Positions 30,357 to 39,292 of a DNA stretch of 56,930 nucleotides are shown here, one piece after another. Origin of the DNA: Planctomycetaceae bacterium (GTDB lineage Bacteria > Planctomycetota > Planctomycetia > Planctomycetales > Planctomycetaceae); NCBI GenBank assembly GCA_020426505.1, contig JAGQPX010000109.1:1-56930 (forward strand). Reading direction: 5' to 3'. Under the pieces are notes generated by a model that saw only the letters and a list, made by a program, of their open reading frames with translations, did no database searches and was not told where the DNA came from. A program made the position numbers and the translations under genes. Every line of letters starts with the position of its first letter. Positions within the stretch are counted from its first letter, which is position 1.

Positions 30357-30430
30357 GTAGCGGTGGCATCTTGCCGCCGCAGAGTTTGTTGAGAAACGAC
30401 GAAGGGACGGCGGCTGGAAGCCACCGCTAC
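30357..30430. repeat. Palindromic repeat with GTAGCGGTGGC arms
   Basis: A 74 bp element has 23-base arms (30357-30379 and 30408-30430), complementary at about 20 of 23 positions, starting GTAGCGGTGGC and ending GCCACCGCTAC. It lies 17 bp after the sialidase-like stop. No T-run follows on either side, so simple termination is not clear. Confidence 0.75.
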
Positions 30431-30499
30431 TTGGCTCGGGTCGCTTTTCAATAAACTGTCAACATTAACATCGTTCTCTGCACGAGGCATTCCATAACC

Positions 30500-32647
30500 A
30501 TGAATTCCCTGTCTTCTCTTGTGCGTTCAATTGCGTTCGTTGCTCTGATTGCTCCCTCATTCGTGGAAGCAGCCGAAACGTCACACGGCTCGGTGACACT
30601 CTACCGTGACACGTGGGGCGTCCCGCACATCTATGCAGACACCGAAGCGGGTGGTGCCTTCGGGCTGGGTTATGCACAGGCCGAGGATCGACTGGGGGAC
30701 ATCTATGAAGCCGTCCGGACCGGCATGGGGCGGATGTCCGAGGCGTTCGGCAAGGAGCACGTCGACCAAGACTACATCATGCGGCTGTGGCGAAACGAGC
30801 AACTCGCAAAAGACTACTGGAAGACATCCCCCGAACACCTCAAAGTCCTGCTCGAAGGTTTCGCAGCCGGGATCAAGGAATATGAGAAACAGCACCCCGA
30901 CAAGGTTCCGGAACATGCGATGGAACTGGAGCCGTGGATGTTTCTGACCGTCGGTCGCGCGATGATTCTCCGCTGGCCCATCGGCACAATTCTGGACGAC
31001 CTCAAGGAAGGTCAAAAGCGGAAGGGACCGCCTGAGAGCATTCCGATGCGTTCCAATCAGTGGGTCGTCGGTCCGTCGCGGTCGGCTGACAACGTACCGA
31101 TTCTCCTCACCGACCCACACCTCACGTGGGAAGGCCTCGCGGTCCTGTACGAAGCCCGCGTGCATGCGGGAGATCTGCATCAAAGCGGATTCTTTCTGAT
31201 CGGCTCAGCTCTCGTCGGCATCGGTCACAACGAACACGTGGGATGGGCCATGACCACCGGCGGACCGGATACGTCCGATGTCTATGAAATGAAGATCCGT
31301 GTCGCTCCTTTGCCGCAATATGAGTACGACGGCGAATGGAAGAACGCGGAGATCTCCATGATCTCCATTCCCGTAAAGGACGCAAAGCCGGTCGTTCGTC
31401 CAGCCATCTACACCCACCTCGGGCCGGTGATGGCAGAGCCGGATCTGAAGAAGGGCATCGCCTACGTCGGAGCATCTCCCTACTTCGACTCGACCGGACT
31501 GTTTGAGCAGTCCTACAAGATGGTCAAGTCGAAGACCGCTCAGGAGTTCTTCGACGCCCTGGGAATGAACCAACTCAACGAGCAGAACCTGATGTTCGCT
31601 GATGTGCACGGGACGACAGGCTACCTCCGCAGCGGTGCGACACCGATTCGACCTGACGGATACGACTGGGATGCACCTGTGCCCGGAAACACCTCAGACA
31701 CGGCATGGAAGGGCATCCACGATGCAAAGGACCTTGTGCATCTGTTCAACCCCGAGCGCGGCTACATGCAGAACTGCAACATCGCCCCGGCGAACATGCT
31801 CGTCGACTCCCCCCTCACCCCGGATAAGTACCCGGACTACATCTACAACGTCTCCTGGGACACAAACAACCCGCGAGGCCAACGCACGGTCGATCTGCTG
31901 GAAGCCGACGAGTCGGTGACGAAGGAAGAGGCACTGTCATACGCGATGGACGTGCATGACCGCCTCGCCTCCCGTTGGCAGGGCGAACTCAAGGCGGCAC
32001 TCGAAGCAGACAAGGGTGGACCTTCTCGTAACGCTGCCTTCCGCGCGGCTGCTGAGGCCATTCTCGCCTGGGATGGGCAGATCGTTCCCGAGGCCACCGC
32101 ATCACCCGTCTACAAGTTCTGGCGACTCAGGTGTGGCGAGATGCTGGACGTCTCACCCATCGGGCAGGACAAGCCACTCGACGCCGAGACGCGTGGCAAA
32201 CTGCTCGACCTGCTGTCCGAGACGGTCGTCGAGTTGACCGACAAGTATGGCCGCTGGGACATTGCTTGGGGCGACATTCACAAAGTCGGCCGCGAGGGCC
32301 AGTACTTCCCGGTCGGCGGAGCAGACTTCCGCTCAGGCGACAAGGAGGCCAACTTCTCTGAGACGCTCCTTGATGTCCGCTGCGACGAGGACAAGGACAA
32401 CCCCGGCACCTACATCGCCAACAACGGCTCAATGGCCATGCAACTGATGTTCTTCCACAAGGACGGCATCGAGTGCTACTCCTGCATCCCCTGGGGCCAG
32501 AGTGCTGATCCCGAGTCGCCCCACTTCATGGACCAGGGAGAAAAGCTCTACTCACAAGGTGTCATGAAACCAACGTGGTGGGACAAGAGCGAACTGATGC
32601 AGCACGTTGAGTCGGAGACGAAGCTTGATCCGACTGGAAAGTTTTGA
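30500..32647 (+). CDS. Penicillin acylase family N-terminal nucleophile hydrolase
   Basis: The 715-residue secreted amidase precursor has a signal peptide to about residue 25 (ends VEAA). The alpha-chain region includes YRDTWGVPHIYADTEAGGAFGLGYAQAEDR, spanning residues about 33-65. The expected autoproteolysis nucleophile is S185 in RSNQWVVGPSRS, which would start the beta chain, and GIGHNEHVGWAMTTG is a conserved beta-chain block. Family members cleave amides of penicillins, acyl-homoserine lactones or peptides; the substrate here is unknown. It follows the sialidase-like gene by 160 bp, with a palindromic repeat between. Confidence 0.92.
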   Translation: MNSLSSLVRSIAFVALIAPSFVEAAETSHGSVTLYRDTWGVPHIYADTEAGGAFGLGYAQAEDRLGDIYEAVRTGMGRMSEAFGKEHVDQDYIMRLWRNEQLAKDYWKTSPEHLKVLLEGFAAGIKEYEKQHPDKVPEHAMELEPWMFLTVGRAMILRWPIGTILDDLKEGQKRKGPPESIPMRSNQWVVGPSRSADNVPILLTDPHLTWEGLAVLYEARVHAGDLHQSGFFLIGSALVGIGHNEHVGWAMTTGGPDTSDVYEMKIRVAPLPQYEYDGEWKNAEISMISIPVKDAKPVVRPAIYTHLGPVMAEPDLKKGIAYVGASPYFDSTGLFEQSYKMVKSKTAQEFFDALGMNQLNEQNLMFADVHGTTGYLRSGATPIRPDGYDWDAPVPGNTSDTAWKGIHDAKDLVHLFNPERGYMQNCNIAPANMLVDSPLTPDKYPDYIYNVSWDTNNPRGQRTVDLLEADESVTKEEALSYAMDVHDRLASRWQGELKAALEADKGGPSRNAAFRAAAEAILAWDGQIVPEATASPVYKFWRLRCGEMLDVSPIGQDKPLDAETRGKLLDLLSETVVELTDKYGRWDIAWGDIHKVGREGQYFPVGGADFRSGDKEANFSETLLDVRCDEDKDNPGTYIANNGSMAMQLMFFHKDGIECYSCIPWGQSADPESPHFMDQGEKLYSQGVMKPTWWDKSELMQHVESETKLDPTGKF

Positions 32648-32655
32648 GACAGAGG

Positions 32656-32814
32656 GAGTGGCCAGTGGGCAGTGGGCAGTGGGGAATCGTCAATAAGCCC
32701 ACGGGCAACGTCCCGTGGGTCCCCCAAGACATCGTTGAAACAATTCACTCGACAGGCGAGATCACGTAATGAAGAAGAACGACGACTGCCCACTCCCCAC
32801 TGCCCACTCCCTCC
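32656..32814. repeat. Composite repeat: inverted GTGGGCA arrays around a palindrome
   Basis: A GTGGGCA-like tandem (32656-32685) recurs inverted at 32787-32814; AGTGGGCAGTGGGGA (32671-32685) is the exact complement of 32794-32808. Between them lies the palindrome CCCACGGG (32698-32705), CAACGT, CCCGTGGG (32712-32719). The right array lies inside the following gene and encodes CPLPTAHS of its signal region. Confidence 0.75.
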
Positions 32815-35800
32815 TCGCATTGCTCACCACGCTCTCGTTACTCACCGCCCTCGCTGTCCCCACACACGCCACCGACATCACCCTCGGCGATCACAAGTTC
32901 ACTCTCCCGGATGGATTCACGATCGAACAGGTCGCGGGGCCACCACTGGTCAATCGGCCGATTTGTGCGGACTTTGATGAGCAGGGGCGGCTGTACGTCG
33001 CGGACTCCAGCGGGTCAAACGAGAATGTGCAGACGCAGCTTGAGCAGAAGCCGCATCGCATTGTGCGACTGGAAGACACCGACGGCGACGGCACGTTCGA
33101 CGAGAGCGTGGTGTTCGCAGCGTCCATGATGTTTCCCGAAGGAGCCATGTGGTTCGATGGATCGCTGTACGTCTCCGCGCCGCCCGTGATCTGGAAGCTG
33201 ACCGACACGGACGGCGACGGCGAAGCAGACAAGCACGAGGAGTGGCTCGACGCGAAGACACTCACAGGCTGCGCGAACGATCTGCACGGCCCCTATCTCG
33301 GCCCGGACGGCTGGATCTACTGGTGCAAGGGCGCCTTCGCTGAGCAGACCTACGAACGCCCCGGACGCGAGCCGTTCGTTACCCGTGCCTCGCACATCTT
33401 CCGTCGTCGACCGGAAGGCGGTCCGATCGAGCCGGTCATGACCGGCGGCATGGACAACCCCGTCGAGGTCGTGTTCACCCCTGGCGGCGAACGCATCTTC
33501 TCGACCACCTTTCTGGTTCACCCGCAGGCGGGTCAACGTGACGGCTTGATTCATGCGATCTATGGAGGCGTCTACGGCAAAGAGCACGGCGTGCTGGAAG
33601 GTCATCCTCGCACTGGTGAGTTGATGCCTGTTCTCTCACATCTCGGTCCAGCGGCACCGTGCGGGTTGCTACATCTCGAATCCGATCAACTCGGCGATGA
33701 CTATCGCGGTAACCTCCTCTGCTGCCTGTTCAACATGCACCGCCTCACCCGGCATGTGTTGACGCCCGAAGGAGCCACATTCAAATCCGAGCATTCCGAC
33801 TTTCTGGTCAGCGACAACATCGACTTCCATCCGACGGACGTGCTGGAGGACGCCGACGGCAGCCTGCTCGTCGTCAACACGGGCGGCTGGTACAAACTCT
33901 GCTGCCCGACGTCCAACCTGCACAAACCAGACATCCTTGGCGCCATCTACCGCATCAAACGCACCGGCTCGCACGACGTTGAGGATCCACGCGGACAGCA
34001 GATCGCTTGGGAGTCGCAGTCGACTGATGAGTTGGCAGCCCTCCTCAGTGACACTCGTTCCGCAGTCCGTCAACGCGCGAAGCAAGTGCTCGCAGAGCAT
34101 GGCATGGATGCCGTCCGAAGTTTGACGAGAGTTCTCAAAGAGTCATCCTCCCCAGATCATCGACGGCACGCTATCTGGACCCTTTCATGGATCGACGTAC
34201 CAGACACTCGCGGGAGATCCGGAGCTCGTGGCTGGGTTCGGTTCGCCCTGAGAGACAGAGACGAAAGCGTTCGACAGGCAGCACTGCATGTCATCAGTGT
34301 CTGGCGAGATGCCGACGCGGCCTCAGACGTTGCCGAATTATTGCAATCAGCGTCACCTCACAATCGTCGTGCCGCTGCCGAGGCGCTGGGCCGGATCGGA
34401 TCGAAAGATTCAATCGAGCGGCTTCTTCAAACCACTGCGAGGCTTGACGATCCTCTGCATGACCATTCGCTGACGTACGCACTGATCGAGTTGGGGGACG
34501 TTGAGCTGTTGCAGGAGGTCTGGACGCAAACTCTCTCACTCGAAGCACGACGCCGGGTGATGGTGGCACTGGATCAGATCGGTGAGGGCCATTTGACAGT
34601 TGATCAGGTGATCCCGTATCTGGTCTTCGACCAGACCTACAGAATTGATCGATCGACTCCGCATCCGGTGAAGATGCATCTTCACGACACGGCGTGGCAG
34701 ATTGCAGAACGTCACCCGGAATGGGCACCAAAGTTGGTCGAACCGTTCCGTCGGATTCTCTCAGGAGAATTCCCCCCATCCCGTCTTAAGATCGGGCCGG
34801 TTCGGGAGATTGCTCAGTGGCTGGCGGCTTTCGCGAATGACAATGGTATTCAAAAGCTCATGGCTGAGAAGCTCATTGAGGGACGCTTTGGATACACTGA
34901 ACACGCGATCATTTTGGCAATGCGAGACAGCCAGTTGAAGGCGTTGCCCGACTCATGGCAATTCGCCATTGCGAAAGTCCTGCCCAAGGGGTTTGAACGG
35001 ATGCAGGACTTGATAGTCAGTGCGATTGCCGCTGCGCCGGAGACTCGTTTGCGTGATGATCTCGCTGAGAAGCTGAAGAGTTTCGCGACCGACGACCAAG
35101 TTTCCGCTGAGCGGCGGTTGCAAGCGTTTCTGGCGCTGCCCGAAGCTGTTCGCCAGGAACATCTCGGCGAACTGCTCGACTTCATTGCCGAGAGCATCAC
35201 CACGGACCAGCCACTGCCCGTTCGTGGATTGGCGTTGGACGTACTATCTTCAACGCCTCTCCCCAATGAATCACTGACGGTGATTGCCCGTGCAATCCCG
35301 CAGACGGGACCGATCGAACTCTCACGGCTCATCGATCTGTTCAAGTCGTCCCCTGATGAGACACTCGGGTTGCAGCTGGTCGCGTCACTGGACGAGTGCG
35401 AGGCGACGACGTCGCTGTCTGTCGAAAAGCTAAGGGACGTACTGAGTGGCTATCCGGAGACAGTCCAGCAGCAAGCGGAGGCGCTTTATGTCCGCATCGA
35501 GCAGGAGAATCGGGACAAATATCAGCAGCTCGAAGCGGTGCTTGCTTTGATGGGCCAGGGCGACATCCGACGTGGGCAGAAGGTGTTTCATGGGACGAAG
35601 GTGGCTTGCAACGGTTGTCATACGATGGGCTACAAGGGAGGTCGTGTCGGTCCAGACCTCACGCGGATCGGTCGCATTCGCAGTGAACGCGACCTGCTGG
35701 AGTCGATCCTGTTTCCGAGTGCGAGCTTTGTACGGAGCTATGAGCCGACGACGCTGTTGCTCACCGATGGGCGTGTGTTAAACGGGGTCATCAAGGACGA

Positions 35801-35975
35801 GGACAGCGCTCAAGTGATGCTCCAGGTCGATGCCCAGAAGCTCCTGCCGATCCCTGTTGTCGCGATCGAAGAGCGGCTCGAAAGCAAAGTCTCGATCATG
35901 CCCGCTGGTCTCGACAAGCAGTTGACGCCTCAGCAACTGGCGGACCTCGTCACGTTCCTCAAGGCAGCACAGTAA
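32769..35975 (+). CDS. PVC-type heme-binding CxxCH protein with propeller and HEAT repeats
   Basis: The 1068-residue secreted protein has a signal peptide (to about residue 37, ends THAT), a membrane-bound-dehydrogenase-like beta-propeller (about 40-410), a long run of HEAT-like helical repeats (about 420-880), and a C-terminal cytochrome c module with heme site C947-N-G-C950-H951 and the usual GRVGPDLTRIG and LTDGRVLNGVIKDED. The family is typical of Planctomycetes-Verrucomicrobia and is inferred to oxidise sugars. The N-region of its signal peptide is encoded by a repeat. It stops 4 bp before the amidohydrolase start, so the two are very likely cotranscribed. Confidence 0.92.
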   Translation: MKKNDDCPLPTAHSLLALLTTLSLLTALAVPTHATDITLGDHKFTLPDGFTIEQVAGPPLVNRPICADFDEQGRLYVADSSGSNENVQTQLEQKPHRIVRLEDTDGDGTFDESVVFAASMMFPEGAMWFDGSLYVSAPPVIWKLTDTDGDGEADKHEEWLDAKTLTGCANDLHGPYLGPDGWIYWCKGAFAEQTYERPGREPFVTRASHIFRRRPEGGPIEPVMTGGMDNPVEVVFTPGGERIFSTTFLVHPQAGQRDGLIHAIYGGVYGKEHGVLEGHPRTGELMPVLSHLGPAAPCGLLHLESDQLGDDYRGNLLCCLFNMHRLTRHVLTPEGATFKSEHSDFLVSDNIDFHPTDVLEDADGSLLVVNTGGWYKLCCPTSNLHKPDILGAIYRIKRTGSHDVEDPRGQQIAWESQSTDELAALLSDTRSAVRQRAKQVLAEHGMDAVRSLTRVLKESSSPDHRRHAIWTLSWIDVPDTRGRSGARGWVRFALRDRDESVRQAALHVISVWRDADAASDVAELLQSASPHNRRAAAEALGRIGSKDSIERLLQTTARLDDPLHDHSLTYALIELGDVELLQEVWTQTLSLEARRRVMVALDQIGEGHLTVDQVIPYLVFDQTYRIDRSTPHPVKMHLHDTAWQIAERHPEWAPKLVEPFRRILSGEFPPSRLKIGPVREIAQWLAAFANDNGIQKLMAEKLIEGRFGYTEHAIILAMRDSQLKALPDSWQFAIAKVLPKGFERMQDLIVSAIAAAPETRLRDDLAEKLKSFATDDQVSAERRLQAFLALPEAVRQEHLGELLDFIAESITTDQPLPVRGLALDVLSSTPLPNESLTVIARAIPQTGPIELSRLIDLFKSSPDETLGLQLVASLDECEATTSLSVEKLRDVLSGYPETVQQQAEALYVRIEQENRDKYQQLEAVLALMGQGDIRRGQKVFHGTKVACNGCHTMGYKGGRVGPDLTRIGRIRSERDLLESILFPSASFVRSYEPTTLLLTDGRVLNGVIKDEDSAQVMLQVDAQKLLPIPVVAIEERLESKVSIMPAGLDKQLTPQQLADLVTFLKAAQ

Positions 35976-35979
35976 CACG

Positions 35980-37149
35980 ATGAAATGTGACATCCTGATC
36001 TGCGGTGGAGAGGTCATTGACCCGTCGCAACACTTTCGAGGCGTTCGTGATATCGCTGTGGTTGACGGACGCATCGCTCGTGTCCCTGAGAGTGGCGAGA
36101 CAATCGAGGCAGACTGCACGCTCGATGCTCGTGGGTTACTGGTCGTCCCCGGTCTGATCGATCTGCATGTCCATGTTTACCCGCATTCGCCGTGGGGTCT
36201 GGTGCCGGATACGCTCGCGGCTGCGAACGGCGTCACCACGTTTCTCGACACGGGGACAGCCGGCTCATTCAGCTTTGATGAGTTTCGACGCGAAACGATC
36301 GACCGTTCGCGGTCGCGGGTATTGGCGCTTGTGAATCTCTCCTGCACGGGTCTGCTCACGGGCAATCTGGGAGAGCTGCTCGATCGTCGTTATGCCGACG
36401 TCGAGGGAGTGAAACGTGTCATCCGCCAGCACCCCGACGTGGCGATCGGTGTCAAGATCCGGGCCAGTGATTTCATCATCGGCAAGAGAGAGGACGGCTG
36501 GGCCAACCTCCGCGATGCGATCCGGGCGGCACGGGAGTCGGAGACATGGCTGATGGTGCACATCGGCTACTGTCCGATGCCCATCCCGGAACTCGTCCGC
36601 GAACTCGCTCCGGGCGACTGCATCACACACTGTTTCCGAGGGGACTCGACTCCCATAATCGATGCTGACGGTCGCGTGTTCGAGGCGGTGATCGAAGCGA
36701 AAGAGCGGGGTGTGTACTTCGACGTCGGACACGGCATGGGCAGCTTCTGCTGGGAGATTGCCGAGTCGTGTCTCGCTCAGGGTTTCGAGCCGACGACAAT
36801 CAGCACCGACCTGCACACGTGGTGCATCAACGGTCCTGTGTGGGACATGCCGACGACGATGAGCAAGTTCCTGCAGCTCGGCATGCCACTGGATGAAGTC
36901 ATCGAATTGACCACGCTTCGTCCGGCGGAAGTTCTTGGTCGGTCTAACGATCTGGGCACGCTCCGCGAGGGGACGACCGCCGACATCACGCTGCTCGAAC
37001 AGTGCACGGGTCGCTTTCGCCTGACGGACAGCCTCGGTACGGATCGCGTGAGCGATACGCTTTTGCGAGCGGCAGCAACCATTCGCAGCGGCGAGTTACT
37101 CCCCGGCGGCGGCAGCCTCGCGGGACGGCACCTTGCCGACGATGAGTGA
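35980..37149 (+). CDS. Amidohydrolase/deacetylase family metallohydrolase
   Basis: The 389-residue protein has the urease-like TIM-barrel fold with composite beta-sandwich: start MKCDILICGGEVIDPSQHF, first metal motif HVHV in GLIDLHVHVY, a possible metal-bridging Lys in VAIGVKIRAS, His in WLMVHIGY and THCFRGD, and Asp in ISTDLHTW. Relatives include putative N-acyl-amino-acid or dihydroorotase-like deacetylases. It has no signal peptide, unlike its three upstream neighbours, so it should act in the cytoplasm on an imported product. Coupled to the heme protein gene. Confidence 0.92.
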   Translation: MKCDILICGGEVIDPSQHFRGVRDIAVVDGRIARVPESGETIEADCTLDARGLLVVPGLIDLHVHVYPHSPWGLVPDTLAAANGVTTFLDTGTAGSFSFDEFRRETIDRSRSRVLALVNLSCTGLLTGNLGELLDRRYADVEGVKRVIRQHPDVAIGVKIRASDFIIGKREDGWANLRDAIRAARESETWLMVHIGYCPMPIPELVRELAPGDCITHCFRGDSTPIIDADGRVFEAVIEAKERGVYFDVGHGMGSFCWEIAESCLAQGFEPTTISTDLHTWCINGPVWDMPTTMSKFLQLGMPLDEVIELTTLRPAEVLGRSNDLGTLREGTTADITLLEQCTGRFRLTDSLGTDRVSDTLLRAAATIRSGELLPGGGSLAGRHLADDE

Positions 37150-37166
37150 CCCGCGCGCAGGCTGTG

Positions 37167-37239
37167 GTAGCTGGATTCGCCAGAATTCAGCCCGACGTTT
37201 CACTCGCGGTCGCGTCTGAACTCTGGCGAGTTCAGCTAC
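37167..37239. repeat. Palindromic repeat, GTAGCTG family, copy A
   Basis: A 73 bp element has 24-base arms (37167-37190 and 37216-37239), complementary at about 21 of 24 positions, with ends GTAGCTGGATTCGCCAG and CTGGCGAGTTCAGCTAC. The right arm includes the stop codon of the MGMT gene. A second copy lies at 47336-47427. Confidence 0.8.
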
Positions 37240-37859
37240 GAAGTGACATCGCGTGGCTCGACGAGATAACTCGCATCGAGTTCTTCATCGAACTTGATGC
37301 TCGTAACCTGTTCCAACTGTAACAGACGTTGTTTCATGGAGAGGCCGTTGGGGGCGGAGAAGCCGCCGAGGTTGCCGCCCGAGGCGACGACGCGGTGACA
37401 GGGAATGATCAGCGGGATGCGGTTCGAGGCCATCGCCGTGCCGACGGCGCGGGCCGCTTTCGGTCGACCAGCAAGTGCAGCCAACTCGGCATACGAGACA
37501 GTGTGACCGTACGGAACCTCTCGCAGCGCATTGACGATCGACTCGCGAAACGGCGTCAGACCGTCCAGGTGAAGTGGGACCGATGCGAAGTCGCACCGCT
37601 CGCCCGCCGCGTAGGCGGTGAGCTGGTCTTGCAGCTTTGGGCACCATTCAACCTCACGCACATCTTCGGGCAAGTCCGCCTTCCGCACGAGGTGCTGACG
37701 AACCTGCACGGGATTTGAGTGTCCAAACGTGAGGGCAGCGACGCGGTCCTGCTGGCCGACGATGCCGATCCAGCCCAGTTCGGTCGGAAATGCGGTCCAA
37801 ACCGGTGCTTCCGAATGTATGACGGCATGCGTGAGATGGTCGCGTCGAGATTTCGGCAC
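37236..37859 (-). CDS. ogt: Methylated-DNA--protein-cysteine methyltransferase
   Basis: The 207-residue suicide repair protein removes O6-alkyl groups from guanine. The C-terminal domain has the helix-turn-helix (VSYAELAALAGRPKAARAVG), Asn hinge in MASNRIPLIIP, and the acceptor C154 in PCHRVVASGGNLGGFS. The N-terminal ribonuclease-like domain (1-100) is present, so it is not Ada or an alkyltransferase-like protein lacking Cys. The TAG stop lies inside a palindromic repeat, so its final residues may have been altered by the insertion. The gene diverges from the 247-residue unknown. Confidence 0.94.
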   Translation of the reverse strand: MPKSRRDHLTHAVIHSEAPVWTAFPTELGWIGIVGQQDRVAALTFGHSNPVQVRQHLVRKADLPEDVREVEWCPKLQDQLTAYAAGERCDFASVPLHLDGLTPFRESIVNALREVPYGHTVSYAELAALAGRPKAARAVGTAMASNRIPLIIPCHRVVASGGNLGGFSAPNGLSMKQRLLQLEQVTSIKFDEELDASYLVEPRDVTS

Positions 37860-37860
37860 T

Positions 37861-37889
37861 TTGACCCGTCCTCAGCAGAGCGATAGAAT
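37861..37889 (+). promoter_or_regulatory. Sigma-70-like promoter for the 247-residue unknown gene
   Basis: TTGACC (37861-37866), a 17 bp spacer and TAGAAT (37884-37889) form a good vegetative-type promoter, giving a leader of about 150 bases before the gene at 38050. It begins two bases after the divergent MGMT start codon. Confidence 0.6.
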
Positions 37890-38049
37890 GGGGACGCGGA
37901 GTTCAAACCCCGCAAGGTCATCATTTCCCGCGAACCCGATCACGTCAATCGAGACAGCATCATTCCGACGTCGCTCTCGCCCGTCACGTCTCACCTTACT
38001 GAAGAACATCCTGCCAACCCGGGATGTCTGACTCCCGTCAGGAGACTCC

Positions 38050-38793
38050 ATGAACAATTACGCTTCATTGGCTGACGATTATTTCGTCAACATGAACCTC
38101 AACACGGAGATGCAACTGCCGTCCGCTCGAGAGACCGTGCTGGACTTCTTCGGGCGTGTGCAGAAGACGTTTCCCTCGATGCGGAACTTCTACACGCGGG
38201 AGAACGGGGACTTCGTGCTCGAAGAAGACAAGGACAACGCCCATCATCGCTGGCTGTCGATCGAGCCGCGACGCATCTGCTCGGGGTTCGTCAATCCGGA
38301 GACGATCGAGCAGGCGCTCACGCAGCACCAGCTGGTCCTGCAACTCGCGCCGTACATGCTGTCCGTCAGCCCGCTCGACTGCGAAGCCCTCGATTTCATG
38401 ATGGGATTCGACTTCTCGTACCGGGGCAATCATGACGAACTGGTCGCGGAGGCGCTCGGCGTCGGGAGTTCAATGGAGAGTCTGCTCGACATCCCCGGAG
38501 CACGGACGCTGAACTTCGAGCCGTCAATTACGCTCGCGACGGAAGAGGATTGTCGTCGGCAGTGTCGTGTGATGATCGAGACCCGGACAAACGCCTATCA
38601 GGTCCGTCGTGGTGAGTTCACCGACGATCAGATCAGCGTGTACTTCACGATGCGCCAGTACGGCAGCCTGCAGCACGACGCTTCCTTCGAGGAGACGCTC
38701 GGCCAACTGCGTCACGAATGCGAGACGATCCTGCAGGAGCACGTCGTCGATCAGATCCTGCGGCCACTGGCACAAGCCATCGCCACCAAATAA
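38050..38793 (+). CDS. Unrecognised 247-residue protein
   Basis: The soluble acidic protein has no signal peptide or membrane helix. It opens MNNYASLADDYFVNMNLNTE and contains an aromatic, charged core (FPSMRNFYTRENGDFVLEE; HRWLSIEPRRICSGF) and a C-terminal helical stretch. I recognise no domain; the composition suggests a compact cytoplasmic protein. It has a strong AGGAG before the ATG and a good promoter upstream, so it is a real expressed gene. It is followed 40 bp later by the DoxX-like gene. Confidence 0.85.
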   Translation: MNNYASLADDYFVNMNLNTEMQLPSARETVLDFFGRVQKTFPSMRNFYTRENGDFVLEEDKDNAHHRWLSIEPRRICSGFVNPETIEQALTQHQLVLQLAPYMLSVSPLDCEALDFMMGFDFSYRGNHDELVAEALGVGSSMESLLDIPGARTLNFEPSITLATEEDCRRQCRVMIETRTNAYQVRRGEFTDDQISVYFTMRQYGSLQHDASFEETLGQLRHECETILQEHVVDQILRPLAQAIATK

Positions 38794-38832
38794 CGTGAGT
38801 GACCCCAACCCTCTGTTAAGGTCACTTGTCGA

Positions 38833-39195
38833 ATGTTCATGCTGAAACTTGCGATGCGCTGGCTGATGGGGGTTCTGTTGATCCTCATCGGCATTCGTCA
38901 CTTCACGCATCCGGGGTTCTTTGTGAAGCTCATGCCACCCTACCTGCCGTGGCACTTGGCGCTGGTCTACCTCAGTGGTGTAGCAGAGATCCTGCTGGGC
39001 GCGATGCTGCTTGTCCCTCGGATCAGGCCCTACGCCGCATGGGGCATCATCGCGCTGTTGATCGCCGTCTTCCCGGCGAACGTCCACATGGCCATGCACC
39101 CCGAGCTGTACCCCAACCTCTCCCCCACGCTGCTCTACCTGCGCCTGCCGTTTCAAGGTGTCCTCATCGCGTGGGCCTGGTGGTTCACACGTTGA
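38833..39195 (+). CDS. DoxX-like small membrane protein
   Basis: The 120-residue protein has four predicted membrane helices, the first with LMGVLLILIGIRHFTHPGFF and the second with LALVYLSGVAEILLGAMLLV, as in DoxX/DUF4870-like and methylamine MauE-like families. Such proteins have been tied to redox or thiol stress, but no function is proved for this one. The ATG at 38833 is used, though another lies two codons later. A bidirectional terminator follows at 39229. Confidence 0.84.
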   Translation: MFMLKLAMRWLMGVLLILIGIRHFTHPGFFVKLMPPYLPWHLALVYLSGVAEILLGAMLLVPRIRPYAAWGIIALLIAVFPANVHMAMHPELYPNLSPTLLYLRLPFQGVLIAWAWWFTR

Positions 39196-39228
39196 GGTGA
39201 AGACGACTTGAATGAGAACAGCACAACG

Positions 39229-39263
39229 AAAAAAGGAGTGCCACGTGAGTGACACTCCTTTTT
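39229..39263. terminator. Bidirectional terminator between the DoxX-like and adhesin genes
   Basis: AAAAAAGGAGTG (39229-39240) pairs with CACTCCTTTTT (39253-39263) around a 12-base loop. T-rich flanks occur on both strands, so it can end both the plus-strand DoxX-like gene and the minus-strand adhesin gene, whose stop is 30 bp away. Confidence 0.82.
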
Positions 39264-39292
39264 GTGAGTCAGGCTTCTTAAGGCTGAGTCTC

